64,000 nucleotides of DNA, from positions 372,001-436,000 of the forward strand of contig NZ_JAFKIP010000006.1 in NCBI RefSeq assembly GCF_017305435.1, given 5' to 3'. The notes beneath the pieces are model-generated. The model did not search any database, was not told the origin of the DNA, and saw only the letters and a list, made by a program, of their open reading frames with translations. This DNA comes from Microbacterium sp. Lineage in GTDB: Bacteria > Actinomycetota > Actinomycetes > Actinomycetales > Microbacteriaceae. Made by a program: the position numbers and the translations under genes. Below are positions 34,595 to 43,304 of the stretch, piece by piece (the stretch's first letter is position 1; each line of letters starts with the position of its first letter).

Positions 34595-34946
34595 GTCGAT
34601 GACTCCTTCGATTGGGTACCTCGGTGCGCCCATCGGCAGGAGCCTCGACGTTCAGTGTGTCCACGCGTCGCGGGGTGTACACTTTCGCCGTTCCGGACCG
34701 AGGCGGCTTCGCCGCCCCTGCACAGTCAGGAACACTCCGACGGCTCCTCGGACGGTGGGTGTACATCACGTGCTGTGCGAGAGTGCGCCTGCATGCGCGC
34801 TCTCGCGACCCCGTCCGGGGAGTCGTCCGGTCTGTGCGAAGACGGTGGCGCTCGGGTGAGCGACACTGCCCCCGACATCCGTTCGGATGGAACGTTCGCG
34901 ATGTTACCGGTACCATTAGGATGCGGCAACCCCGGCGTCACCCGGC
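34595..34946 (-). promoter_or_regulatory. 352-bp upstream region of the GH43 gene
   Basis: No credible gene is seen here. The region carries a LacI-type operator at 34902-34915 and two copies of GGGTGTACA (34673 and 34757, 84 bp apart), the first within the palindrome GTGTACAC. The spacing to the start implies a long leader or a promoter near one of the GTGTACA boxes. It is the longest stretch without a gene in the window. Confidence 0.5.
34902..34915. promoter_or_regulatory. LacI-family operator
   Basis: TGTTACCGGTACCA fits the general LacI-family consensus TGNNANCGNTNNCA at every fixed position. It lies in an A/T-richer island upstream of the GH43 gene. No LacI gene with its own HTH is in the window; the cognate regulator is probably elsewhere. 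Confidence 0.65.
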
Positions 34947-36101
34947 TCAGACCGCGAGCGCCCGATCGAGGTCCGCGAGCAGGTCGTCCACGTCCTCGAT
35001 TCCGACCGAAAGCCGTACCACCTCGACGGGTACGGCCGCCTCGGTCCCACGGACGGAGGCGTGCGTCATGGCGTCGGGGTAGTTGACGAGCGACTCGACG
35101 CCGCCGAGCGACTCGGCGAGCGTGAACAGTCGCGTCGACTCGGCGAAGCGCCGCGCGGCCTCGCCCGACTCGAGCGCGACCGAAACGATCCCCCCGAACG
35201 CCGACATCTGCCGGGCGGCGAGCTCGTGCCCGGGGTGCCCCGCGAGCCCCGGGTAATAGACGCGCGCGACGCGTTCATGCCCTTCGAGGAATGCGGCGAC
35301 GGATGCCGCGTTCTCGCTGTGCCGCTGCATCCGGACGGCAAGCGTCTTGATGCCGCGGGTCGTGAGCCACGCGTCGAGCGGCCCCGAGACGGCACCCACG
35401 GCGTACTGGAGGAAGCCGATCTTCTCGGCGAGTGCGTCATCGTTCAGGACCAGCGCGCCCCCGACGACGTCAGAGTGCCCGCCGAGGTACTTCGTCGTGG
35501 AGTGCACGACGACATCGGCCCCGAGCGCAAGCGGTCGCTGCAGCGCCGGCGTCGCAAAGGTGTTGTCCACGACGACGAGCGCTCCCGCCTCCCGCCCGAG
35601 CCGAGTCAGGCCCGCGACATCGGTGATGCGCAGGAGCGGGTTCGAGGGGGTCTCGACCCAGAGGATCCGGGGCGGCCGCGCCGCGATGGCCGCGCGCACG
35701 GCATCCGCGTCGCTCATGTCCACGACGCGCAGGTTGACGCCCCAGGGGCCGAGCACCCGCGCGAGCAGGCGATACGTGCCCCCGTAGACGTCGCTGCCGA
35801 GCAGGACGTCATCGCCGGGCACCAGTGCGGCGCGCAGCAGCGCGTCCTCCGCGGCGAGCCCCGAGGCGAACGAGTACGCGTGCGCGCCGCCCTCGAGCGC
35901 CGCGAGCTGCTGCTGCAGGGCGGTGCGCGTCGGGTTGCCGCTGCGCCCGTACTCGTACCCCTGACGCAGACCGCCGATGCCGTCCTGGGCATATGTCGTG
36001 GAGAAATGGACCGGCGGGATGACCGCACCCGTCAGGGCGTCGGGCTCCTGACCGGCGTGGACGGCGAGGCTCGCGAAGCCGCGGGCGGCGGGAGTGGTCA
36101 T
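34947..36101 (-). CDS. cystathionine gamma-synthase / gamma-lyase
   Basis: 384 residues from ATG 36101, preceded by GAAGGAG. Trans-sulfuration family signatures: PPVHFSTTYAQDGIGGLRQGYEYGRSGNPTR, VVDNTFATPALQRPL, HSTTKYLGGHSDVVGGAL (PLP lysine) and SLGGVESLVNYPDAMTHASV. The length and YEYGRSGNPTR segment fit the MetB/Cth group, in which synthase and lyase cannot be separated reliably. Coupling by ATGA to the cystathionine beta-synthase-like gene favours reverse transsulfuration, splitting cystathionine to cysteine, 2-oxobutanoate and ammonia. Confidence 0.9.
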   Translation of the reverse strand: MTTPAARGFASLAVHAGQEPDALTGAVIPPVHFSTTYAQDGIGGLRQGYEYGRSGNPTRTALQQQLAALEGGAHAYSFASGLAAEDALLRAALVPGDDVLLGSDVYGGTYRLLARVLGPWGVNLRVVDMSDADAVRAAIAARPPRILWVETPSNPLLRITDVAGLTRLGREAGALVVVDNTFATPALQRPLALGADVVVHSTTKYLGGHSDVVGGALVLNDDALAEKIGFLQYAVGAVSGPLDAWLTTRGIKTLAVRMQRHSENAASVAAFLEGHERVARVYYPGLAGHPGHELAARQMSAFGGIVSVALESGEAARRFAESTRLFTLAESLGGVESLVNYPDAMTHASVRGTEAAVPVEVVRLSVGIEDVDDLLADLDRALAV

Positions 36102-37090
36102 GCGTGTGCTCCTTCGATGGGGGCGGTGAGGGTGTCGAGGTGGATGCCGCGGGCGTCGAGCCACGCGTCGTCGTACAGCTTCGTGAGGTAGCCCCGACCG
36201 TGGTCGGGCAGGACCACCACGACGACGGCGTCCGCCGGAAGGCCCCGCGCGGTGCGCAGCGCCGCGACGACCGCCATACCGCTCGAGCCGCCGACGAGGA
36301 GTCCCTCCTCGCGGGCGAGGCGGCGCGTCATCGCGAAGCTCTCGGCATCCGACACCCGTTCGTACCGGTCGACGACGGAGGCGTCGAACGTGTCGGGGAA
36401 GAAGTCCTCGCCCACGCCCTCGACGGCGTAGCCATGGACCGGTCCCCCCGAGTAGATCGAGCCTTCGGGGTCCGCGCCGACCACCGTGACCTCGCCGGCC
36501 GTCGCGCGTTTGAGGAAGCGTCCGGTGCCGCTGATCGTGCCACCGGTGCCGATCCCGGCGACGAAGTGCGTCACACGCCCGTCGGTGTCGCGCCAGATCT
36601 CGGGGCCGGTGGTCTCCTCGTGGGCGCGCGGACCGTTCGGGTTGGCGAACTGGTTCGGCTTGAACGCGCCGGGGATCTCACGCGCGAGCCGGTCCGACAC
36701 GGAGTAGTACGAGTCGGGATGCTCGGGCGGCACGTGCGTGGGCACCTCGACGACCTCGGCGCCGTAGGCACGCAGCACGGCCGTCTTCTCACCGGTGAAC
36801 TTGTCGGGAACGACGAAGATCATCCGGTAGCCGCGCTGGAGCGCGACGAGGGCGAGCCCGACGCCGGTGTTGCCGCTCGTCGGTTCGACGATCGTGCCGC
36901 CGGGGCGCAGCTTTCCGTCGCGCTCGGCGGCGTCGATGATCCGCGCGGCGATGCGGTCCTTCGCCGAGCCGCCCGGGTTCAGGTACTCGACCTTCGCGAG
37001 GACGGTGGCGTCGATGCCGGCGGTGACGCGGTCGAGGCGGACGAGCGGGGTGTTTCCGACGAGGTCGGCGATGTGCGATGCATAGCGCAT
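36098..37090 (-). CDS. cystathionine beta-synthase / cysteine synthase family (fold type II PLP enzyme)
   Basis: 330 residues. LVGNTPLVRL, EYLNPGGSAKDRIA (PLP lysine), EPTSGNTGVGLALVA and GIGTGGTISGTGRFLK are all present. The regulatory CBS-domain tandem of many cystathionine beta-synthases is absent. It makes cystathionine from homocysteine and serine, or cysteine from O-acetylserine. Operon position immediately before the CGS/CGL-like gene, overlapping by ATGA, supports cystathionine formation. It is divergent from metY-like 37308 with a 217-bp gap that holds two small hairpins but no riboswitch I can recognise. Confidence 0.88.
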   Translation of the reverse strand: MRYASHIADLVGNTPLVRLDRVTAGIDATVLAKVEYLNPGGSAKDRIAARIIDAAERDGKLRPGGTIVEPTSGNTGVGLALVALQRGYRMIFVVPDKFTGEKTAVLRAYGAEVVEVPTHVPPEHPDSYYSVSDRLAREIPGAFKPNQFANPNGPRAHEETTGPEIWRDTDGRVTHFVAGIGTGGTISGTGRFLKRATAGEVTVVGADPEGSIYSGGPVHGYAVEGVGEDFFPDTFDASVVDRYERVSDAESFAMTRRLAREEGLLVGGSSGMAVVAALRTARGLPADAVVVVVLPDHGRGYLTKLYDDAWLDARGIHLDTLTAPIEGAHA

Positions 37091-37307
37091 GAGAGGTCCT
37101 GAGGGTGGAGCCGCGGGCGCCGGCGCGAAGAGGCGGGCGCCGCAGAACTGCGGCGGGCTGTCGGGGTCGTCGAAAGGAGCCGGGAACGGCTCAGCGACAA
37201 CAGCGACAGGTCAAGGACACACCCCCACGCTAACCCGACAGGGGGGGATGCCACGAAGTGTTACGGCGGCGGCGTCACAATCGCACACCCGCCCGTACGC
37301 TGAGCGG

Positions 37308-38615
37308 GTGAGTACGAACGACGACTGGGGCGGGTTCGGCTTCGACACCCGGCAGGTGCACGCGGGCGAGGCCCCCGAGAGCACGCACGGCGCACGAATC
37401 ACCCCGATCTACCTGAGCGCCGCGTACCTGTTCGACGACTTCGCCGAGGCGGAGGCGCGGTTCACCGGCGCCGACGAAGGCCAGCTCTACTCGCGCAACG
37501 CAAACCCGACGCATCACGTCGCCGAGCGCCGTCTCGCCTCCCTCGAGCGCGGCTCAGGAGCGATCGTCGTCGGCTCCGGGCAGGCCGCGATCACGGGGCT
37601 GCTGCTCGGCCTCGCGGGCAGCGGCGAACGCCTCGTCTCGACGGCGAGCATCTACAGCGGCACGCGCATCCTCTTCGATCGCACGTTCGCCCGCCTCGGC
37701 GTCGGCGTCGACTACGTCCGCGATCCCGAGAACCGGGACGAATGGGATCGGGCCATCACGCCCGAGACGAAGGCGATCTTGGTCGAGACGATCCCGAACC
37801 CGAAGAACGACCTGGTCGACGTCGTCGCCGTGGCGGAGGTCGCGCGCGCTCACGGCATCCCGCTCATCGTCGACAACACCGTCGCGACTCCCTACCTCAT
37901 CCGCCCGCTGGAGCTCGGCGCGGACGTCGTCGTGCACTCGTCGACGAAGTTCCTCACCGGTCACGGCGCTGCACTGTCGGGCGCGATCGTCGACGGCGGC
38001 TCGTTCGACTGGTCGGCTTCGTCGCGCAGCTACCCCGGGATCACTGCTCCGCCCGCACCCGGCGCACCGTCGTTCGCCGAGAAGTACGGGCGGCGCGCCC
38101 TCGAGGCCTATCTGCGCTTCGGCATCGTGAACGACCTCGGCGCGGCGCTCTCCCCCGTGCACTCGTTCCTGCTGCAGCAGGGCATGGAGACCCTGTCGCT
38201 GCGGATGGCTCGACACCTGCAGAACGCCGACGAGATCGCCCGCTGGCTCGCCGGCCACCCCGCCGTCGAGAGCGTCGACTACGCGGGGCTCGAGACCAGC
38301 CCGTACCACCGCATCGCGACGGCACGCTTCGGCGGCCACGCGGGGTCGGTGTTCGCGTTCACGGTGCGCGGTGGACGCGAAGGCGCGCAGCGCTTCTTCG
38401 ACGCCCTGCGCGTCTTCAGCCGGATGACGAACATCGGAGACGTGCGTTCGATGGCGCTCCACCCCGCGACGACGACGCACGTGTCGTTCTCCGCCGACGA
38501 GCGCGCGCGGCTCGGCATCTCGGACGGGCTCATCCGCCTCTCGATCGGCATCGAGACGGCGTCGGACCTCATCGCCGATCTCGAGCAGGCACTGCGCACG
38601 GCATCCCCGCACTGA
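37308..38615 (+). CDS. metY: O-acetylhomoserine sulfhydrylase (aminocarboxypropyltransferase)
   Basis: 435 residues from GTG 37308. The longer form typical of MetY: GFDTRQVHAGEAPESTHGARITPIYLSAAYLFDD at the N-terminus, SRNANPTHHVAERRLASLE, VDNTVATPYLIRPLELGADVVVHSSTKFLTGHG (PLP lysine) and SIGIETASDLIADLEQAL at the end. It makes homocysteine from O-acetylhomoserine and sulfide. It lies divergent to the reverse transsulfuration pair, so one gap may co-ordinate methionine and cysteine supply. Confidence 0.92.
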   Translation: MSTNDDWGGFGFDTRQVHAGEAPESTHGARITPIYLSAAYLFDDFAEAEARFTGADEGQLYSRNANPTHHVAERRLASLERGSGAIVVGSGQAAITGLLLGLAGSGERLVSTASIYSGTRILFDRTFARLGVGVDYVRDPENRDEWDRAITPETKAILVETIPNPKNDLVDVVAVAEVARAHGIPLIVDNTVATPYLIRPLELGADVVVHSSTKFLTGHGAALSGAIVDGGSFDWSASSRSYPGITAPPAPGAPSFAEKYGRRALEAYLRFGIVNDLGAALSPVHSFLLQQGMETLSLRMARHLQNADEIARWLAGHPAVESVDYAGLETSPYHRIATARFGGHAGSVFAFTVRGGREGAQRFFDALRVFSRMTNIGDVRSMALHPATTTHVSFSADERARLGISDGLIRLSIGIETASDLIADLEQALRTASPH

Positions 38616-38669
38616 TCCCACGTCGCCTCGGATGCACAAGCGCGGCAGATCGACCGCCGGGGCGCTCCC

Positions 38670-38690
38670 CGCCGGACACGGCGTCCGGCG
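38670..38690. terminator. hairpin after metY
   Basis: Arms CGCCGGAC and GTCCGGCG surround a 5-nt loop, about 55 bp after the metY stop, followed by TTGCGTT. A moderate candidate for a metY terminator. Confidence 0.4.
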
Positions 38691-38759
38691 TTGCGTTCGT
38701 GAAGGTGACCGGCGCCCGCGCTGCGCAGTAGCGTGAGAGCACGTCGATCGGAGGACCGG

Positions 38760-40142
38760 ATGACCCGTAGCGATGCCGACCTGCAGCAGATGGCGCGTGA
38801 CCACCTGTGGATGCACTTCGCCCGCCAGTCAGTGATGACCGAGGGCCCCGGGGTCCCGATCATCGTGAAGGGGCAGGGTCACCACATCTGGGACAGCCGC
38901 GGGCGCAAGTACATCGACGGGCTCGCCGGCCTGTTCGTCGTGAACGCCGGCCACGGTCGCGCGCGTCTCGCGCAGGCCGCCGCGAAGCAGGCCGAGGAGC
39001 TAGCATTCTTCCCGATCTGGTCGTACGCGCACCCCGCCGCGATCGAGCTCGCTGACCGCATCGCGAATCTCGCACCCGGCGACCTCGATCACGTCTTCTT
39101 CTCCACCGGCGGCGGCGAAGCGGTCGAGACCGCGTTCAAGCTCGCGAAGCACTACTTCAAGCTCACCGGCAAGCCGACCAAGCACAAGGTGATCTCTCGG
39201 GCCATCGCGTACCACGGCACCCCGCAGGGCGCCCTTGCGATCACGGGCCTGCCGGGGATGAAGGCGATGTTCGAGCCGATCACGCCGGGCGGTTTCCGGG
39301 TGCCGAACACGAACTACTACCGCTCCGCCGAGATGGGCTTCGCGGGGTCCACGGAGGAGGAGTTCGGCGTCTGGGCCGCGGACCGCATCGAGGAGATGAT
39401 CCTCTTCGAAGGCCCCGACACCGTCGCCGCCGTCTTCCTCGAGCCGGTGCAGAACTCGGGGGGCTGCTTCCCGCCGCCGCCCGGGTACTTCCAGCGCGTG
39501 CGCGAGATCTGCGACCGTCACGACGTGCTGCTCGTCTCGGACGAGGTCATCTGCGCCTTCGGCCGCCTCGGCACCTACTTCGGGGCGGATGCCTACGGCT
39601 ACCAGCCCGACATGATCACCTTCGCGAAGGCCGTGACGAGCGGCTACTCGCCGCTCGGCGGAACGATCGTCAGCGACCGCGTGTACGAGCCGTTCAGCCG
39701 CGGCGACGCGTCGTTCCCGCACGGCTACACGTTCGGCGGTCACCCCGTGTCGGCCGCCGTCGCGATGGAGAACCTCGACATCTTCGAGGAGGAGCAGCTG
39801 CTCCAGAACGTGCGGGAGAACTCCCCCGTCTTCCGCCGGACGCTCGAGAAGCTCACGGACCTGCCCATCGTGGGCGACGTGCGCGGCGACGGCTACTTCT
39901 TCGGCATCGAGCTCGTGAAGGACAAGGCCACGAAGACGACCTTCGACGACGCCGAATCGGAGCGGCTGCTGCGCGGGTTCCTCTCCGGCGCGCTCTTCGA
40001 GGCCGGCCTCTACTGCCGCGCCGACGATCGGGGCGACCCCGTCATCCAGCTCGCGCCGCCGCTCACGATCGGCCCGAACGAGTTCGACGAGATCGAGCAG
40101 ATCCTGCGAAGCGTGCTGACGGAGGCCTGGACGCGGCTGTAG
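38760..40142 (+). CDS. class III PLP-dependent aminotransferase (omega-amino acid/polyamine type)
   Basis: 460 residues from ATG 38760 with GGAGG upstream. It has the features of the SpuC/omega-transaminase group: HLWMHFARQS, GLAGLFVVNAGHGR, STGGGEAVETAFKLAK, AAVFLEPVQNSGGCFPPP, LLVSDEVICAFGRLG, and ITFAKAVTSGYSPLGG with the PLP lysine. Likely donors are putrescine, beta-alanine or gamma-aminobutyrate, with pyruvate or 2-oxoglutarate as acceptor. It stands alone. The truncated relative at the left edge of the window shows that the genome has more than one copy of this group. Confidence 0.9.
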   Translation: MTRSDADLQQMARDHLWMHFARQSVMTEGPGVPIIVKGQGHHIWDSRGRKYIDGLAGLFVVNAGHGRARLAQAAAKQAEELAFFPIWSYAHPAAIELADRIANLAPGDLDHVFFSTGGGEAVETAFKLAKHYFKLTGKPTKHKVISRAIAYHGTPQGALAITGLPGMKAMFEPITPGGFRVPNTNYYRSAEMGFAGSTEEEFGVWAADRIEEMILFEGPDTVAAVFLEPVQNSGGCFPPPPGYFQRVREICDRHDVLLVSDEVICAFGRLGTYFGADAYGYQPDMITFAKAVTSGYSPLGGTIVSDRVYEPFSRGDASFPHGYTFGGHPVSAAVAMENLDIFEEEQLLQNVRENSPVFRRTLEKLTDLPIVGDVRGDGYFFGIELVKDKATKTTFDDAESERLLRGFLSGALFEAGLYCRADDRGDPVIQLAPPLTIGPNEFDEIEQILRSVLTEAWTRL

Positions 40143-40189
40143 ACGGCGCCGTCACAGTATGACGGGCGGCGCGGTGAGCGCACCTCTGC

Positions 40190-41164
40190 TCACGGCGCAG
40201 GAGGCCGTGCGACGAGCACCTCGCCCTTCCCGTCGACCTGGATGGCGCCGTCGGCCGCGGAAACGAGGAGAGTCGAGCCGATCGGGGTATGCGACCCCGA
40301 CAGGGTCACCGATCCCTCCGTCACGACGACGATCGCGAACCCCTCCCCGAGGAGATCGGGTCCGTGAACGGGCACCCGTTCGAGCCGGAAGTACCGGTCG
40401 GCCTCCGCGGGGAACACCGAGCCCCGCGCGGGTGCGGTGCGCACCAGCTCCGCGATCCCATCGGTCGAGCGGGCGCGGCGGTTGACCGCCTCGAGCGCGA
40501 GATCGAACCCGAGACCGAGGTGACCGTCGGCCGCACCGTCGAGGGCGAACCCCTCCCACTCCAGCAGGATCGAGAGGTCCTCCGGCTGCTGCAGCTCGAG
40601 CAGCAGCACCCCGGCGCCGATGGCGTGCAGCTCGCCGGGCGGCACCCAGACGACGTCCCCCGGTGCAACCTCGATCTCGTGCAGCAGATCGAGCAGCCCC
40701 GCCGTGTCCTGGCGCTCGACGAGTTCGCGCAGCTCCCCGGCATCCACGTCGGCCGTCAGCCCCACGTGGACCGTCCCGCCGGCGAGGATGTACCAGGCTT
40801 CCGCCTTTCCGTGCGCGAGCCCCAGATGCGCCGCAGCGAAATCATCGTGCGGATGCGCATGCACCGGCAGCCGCTGCCCGGCATCGAGCAGTTTGACGAG
40901 AAGGCGCACGTCCGCGCCCCACCGCCGCACGTGGTCCGCGCCGAGCCAGGCGACCGGGTCGGCGGCGACGGCGGCGCGCAGCAGCGCACCGCCGGGGAGA
41001 CGCGTGAGGCCCGTCTCGGTCTCCCCGGCGACCGTGGTGGTGGATCCGACCCAGTCCTCGGGTTCGCGTTCGGGGGTCGAGGCCTCGCCGCGGAACGCGG
41101 CGAGGCGTGCACCGCCTCGGTAGAAACGGTCCGCAGGACGGTTCGAGCTCAGGAGGATGGGCAT
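40190..41164 (-). CDS. mannose-6-phosphate isomerase-like class I protein
   Basis: 324 residues. Cupin-type class I phosphomannose isomerase features: KLLDAGQRLPVHAHPHDDFA with zinc-ligand histidines, KAEAWYILAG with the Glu, and VPPGELHAIGAGVLLLELQQPEDLSILLEWEG. The C-terminal part is short. It is the last gene of the second ABC operon and overlaps the end of the ADP-kinase gene by 16 bp, so the two are co-translated. In this setting an isomerase that interconverts a phosphorylated aldose and ketose is expected; mannose-6-phosphate is only the family default. Confidence 0.85.
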   Translation of the reverse strand: MPILLSSNRPADRFYRGGARLAAFRGEASTPEREPEDWVGSTTTVAGETETGLTRLPGGALLRAAVAADPVAWLGADHVRRWGADVRLLVKLLDAGQRLPVHAHPHDDFAAAHLGLAHGKAEAWYILAGGTVHVGLTADVDAGELRELVERQDTAGLLDLLHEIEVAPGDVVWVPPGELHAIGAGVLLLELQQPEDLSILLEWEGFALDGAADGHLGLGFDLALEAVNRRARSTDGIAELVRTAPARGSVFPAEADRYFRLERVPVHGPDLLGEGFAIVVVTEGSVTLSGSHTPIGSTLLVSAADGAIQVDGKGEVLVARPPAP

Positions 41165-42366
41165 GTCTCTCCGCTACGAGTGGGCGAGTGGGCGAGTGGG
41201 GCGAGGAAACCACCGACGAAGCTGTCGCCGAGGCCGATGGTGGTGGGGCTGTCCGTTTCGACGACGAAGGCGGCAGCGCCCACCGCGTCGGGGCGCGCTG
41301 CCTCGATGGCGGAGACGATGCGCGCGCCGCTCTCATGGCGATGGAGGGCCGCCGTCTCATCCAGGTCATCCGGACCGAACACGTCGCCCAGTCGGTAACG
41401 TGTCGCGGAGACGCGGACGGCGCTCTCCAGCGATCCGCGATGACGCGTCGCGTGGGACCCGACGGCGATGGACCAGAACCGGGTATGCACGACGAGCGCC
41501 GGCGCGGGGATGATGCGGTGAGCCTCCGTCAGCGCCCCCGTGACGTCGGCGGGATCGAGCAGGTTCACCGACCGGCCGACGTACTCCTGCAGCTCGTCCT
41601 CGTTCATGCCGTACACGTCGATGCGCGGCAGCAGCCGGTCGCGGGCGATCGCCGCGAACTCGCGGTGGTAGAAGCCGGCGTCCTCGTAGTACACGACGGC
41701 GTCGGCGGGCAGGGATGCCATCGCCGACCCGAGGTCGCGCAGGCGGCGCTCGAGCAACGCGGCATCCTGCATCGTATTGAACCCCGAGATCAGGAACGCG
41801 CGCGCATCTGCGAGCAGGTCGCCGAGCTCCGCCGCGAGCGCCATCTCGCGGTTGGGGGGATCGTTGGCGAAGATCAGCCGGTTCGCCGCGGGCGAGATGA
41901 CATCGCCGTCGACGAGCCGAACGATCGTCCCGACCGGGTACTGGACGATGAGGTGCGGGTCGAGGGTGTCCTCCGTCGCCGAGCAGATCCAGGAGATCTC
42001 GGGCGGCATCAGCCGCCGCACGTTGTCGTCGATGCTCACGAGGTGCTGCGCGCTCGGGATCCCGACGTTCGCCAGGGCGAGACCGGCGCGCACGCCGGTC
42101 CCGCCGAGGGTGATGGTCTTCTCGAAACGGTTCGCGAACCGTTCGACGATGTCGGATGAGGCGACGAACCTCTCACCGCCGGCCCCCGAGGCGAGGAACG
42201 CGAGGACGGTCACCACGAGCGCCCGCTCGTCGGTGATCTCGACCTGCGTCGTGAGCTCGTGCCGACGGATGCCGAGGTCGCGCGCGAGCGCGCCGATCAC
42301 CTCGGCATCCCATCGGATCTCGTAATCGACCGTGCCGCCGAGTCCCAGCACGAGCTGAGCGCTCAT
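41149..42366 (-). CDS. ADP-dependent phosphofructokinase/glucokinase family protein
   Basis: 405 residues. It resembles the ADP_PFK_GK ribokinase-fold group: LGGTVDYEI near the N-terminus, TLGGTGVRAGLALANVG, LIVQYPVGT, AFLISGFNTMQD, YGMNEDELQEYVG and the C-terminal TIGLGDSFVGGF, whose Asp would be catalytic (equivalent to GAGD in PfkB). These kinases use ADP as phosphoryl donor; they are best known from archaea, but homologues occur in some Actinobacteria. It sits between the aldolase and isomerase genes, so it should phosphorylate the imported sugar or its monophosphate. Nucleotide and sugar preference need measurement. Confidence 0.82.
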   Translation of the reverse strand: MSAQLVLGLGGTVDYEIRWDAEVIGALARDLGIRRHELTTQVEITDERALVVTVLAFLASGAGGERFVASSDIVERFANRFEKTITLGGTGVRAGLALANVGIPSAQHLVSIDDNVRRLMPPEISWICSATEDTLDPHLIVQYPVGTIVRLVDGDVISPAANRLIFANDPPNREMALAAELGDLLADARAFLISGFNTMQDAALLERRLRDLGSAMASLPADAVVYYEDAGFYHREFAAIARDRLLPRIDVYGMNEDELQEYVGRSVNLLDPADVTGALTEAHRIIPAPALVVHTRFWSIAVGSHATRHRGSLESAVRVSATRYRLGDVFGPDDLDETAALHRHESGARIVSAIEAARPDAVGAAAFVVETDSPTTIGLGDSFVGGFLAPLAHSPTRSGETCPSS

Positions 42367-42393
42367 CGCCGACCGCCTTCCGTCAGAACCGGG

Positions 42394-43260
42394 TCAGTAC
42401 AGCGCCGCCTTGCCGGCCGCGCCGAACAGGTCGATCTTCTCAGCGGCCGTGATCTTGAGCGCCGCGATCGGCTCGGGCTGGATGGCGTTGGGCTCACGCA
42501 GACGCTCGTCGGTGCCGAGGATCTCGCGCATCCGGTTGTGATAGCTGACCTTGATGTCGCTGGAGATGTTGATCTTGTTGATGCCGAGCGACACGGCGCG
42601 CGCGAGCTCCGCGTCGGGGTTGCTCGAGCCGCCGTGCAGGACGAGGGGGATGCCGACGGCCGCCTTGATCTGCTCGAGCAGGTCGTGACGCAGCTCGGGG
42701 TTCTTGTCGGCCGGGTACAGGCCGTGCGACGTGCCGATCGCGATCGCGAGGCTGTCGACGCCGGTCTCCTCGACGAAGCGCACCGCGTCATCCACGTTCG
42801 TGTAGATGATCTCCGCCGCACCCGATTCGCCGTAGCTGTCGTTCGCGCCGATCGTGCCGAGCTCGCCCTCGACCTGGATGCCGACCGCGTGAGCGGCATC
42901 CACGACCTTCTTCGTCAGTGCGACGTTCTCGTCGAAGGGCAGCAGCGATGCGTCGATCATCACCGACGTGAAGCCCGACTGGATCGCGGTGATGATCTGC
43001 TCGTACGTGCCGCCGTGGTCCCAGTGGATCGCGACGGGCACCGGCGAGCGGTGGGCGCGCGCGTGCATCGCGGCGATGAGGTCGGTCGTGATGTGCGAGA
43101 CCTCGTCGGGGTGGATCGCGATGATGACCGGAGCGTTCTTCTCCTCGCTGATGTCCATGACGCCGAGGAACATGGCCCAGTCGCTGATGTTGAAGGCCGG
43201 AATGGCGAAGTTGTTCTGATTGGCGACGTCGAGGATGGACTTGCCGGTGTACAGCACCAC
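42394..43260 (-). CDS. class II ketose-bisphosphate aldolase (FBA/tagatose-bisphosphate type)
   Basis: 288 residues from GTG 43260, which has AGGAG 8 nt upstream. Zinc-aldolase motifs: AIPAFNISDWAMFLGVMD, PVAIHWDHGGTYEQIITAI with the first zinc histidine and catalytic Asp, VEGELGTIGANDSYGE, IAIGTSHGLY and VLHGGSSNPDAEL with further zinc ligands. The length matches GatY/KbaY-like proteins. It cleaves fructose- or tagatose-1,6-bisphosphate into dihydroxyacetone phosphate and glyceraldehyde-3-phosphate. It follows the second permease gene in the same operon. Confidence 0.9.
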   Translation of the reverse strand: MVLYTGKSILDVANQNNFAIPAFNISDWAMFLGVMDISEEKNAPVIIAIHPDEVSHITTDLIAAMHARAHRSPVPVAIHWDHGGTYEQIITAIQSGFTSVMIDASLLPFDENVALTKKVVDAAHAVGIQVEGELGTIGANDSYGESGAAEIIYTNVDDAVRFVEETGVDSLAIAIGTSHGLYPADKNPELRHDLLEQIKAAVGIPLVLHGGSSNPDAELARAVSLGINKINISSDIKVSYHNRMREILGTDERLREPNAIQPEPIAALKITAAEKIDLFGAAGKAALY

Positions 43261-43304
43261 GGTGGATTCTCCTGTTTTCGGTGGGTGGGTCTGGATGGGA
43301 GGGG

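Noticed and set aside
37091..37307. Cysteine attenuator peptide or SAM riboswitch upstream of the CBS-like gene
   Set aside because: No Cys-rich leader peptide and no recognisable SAM riboswitch core; only two short GC hairpins are visible.
40143..40189. Terminator between the aminotransferase and the isomerase-like gene
   Set aside because: A GTGAGC/GCTCAC stem exists, but it runs into the coding end of the isomerase-like gene and has no T-tract on either strand.
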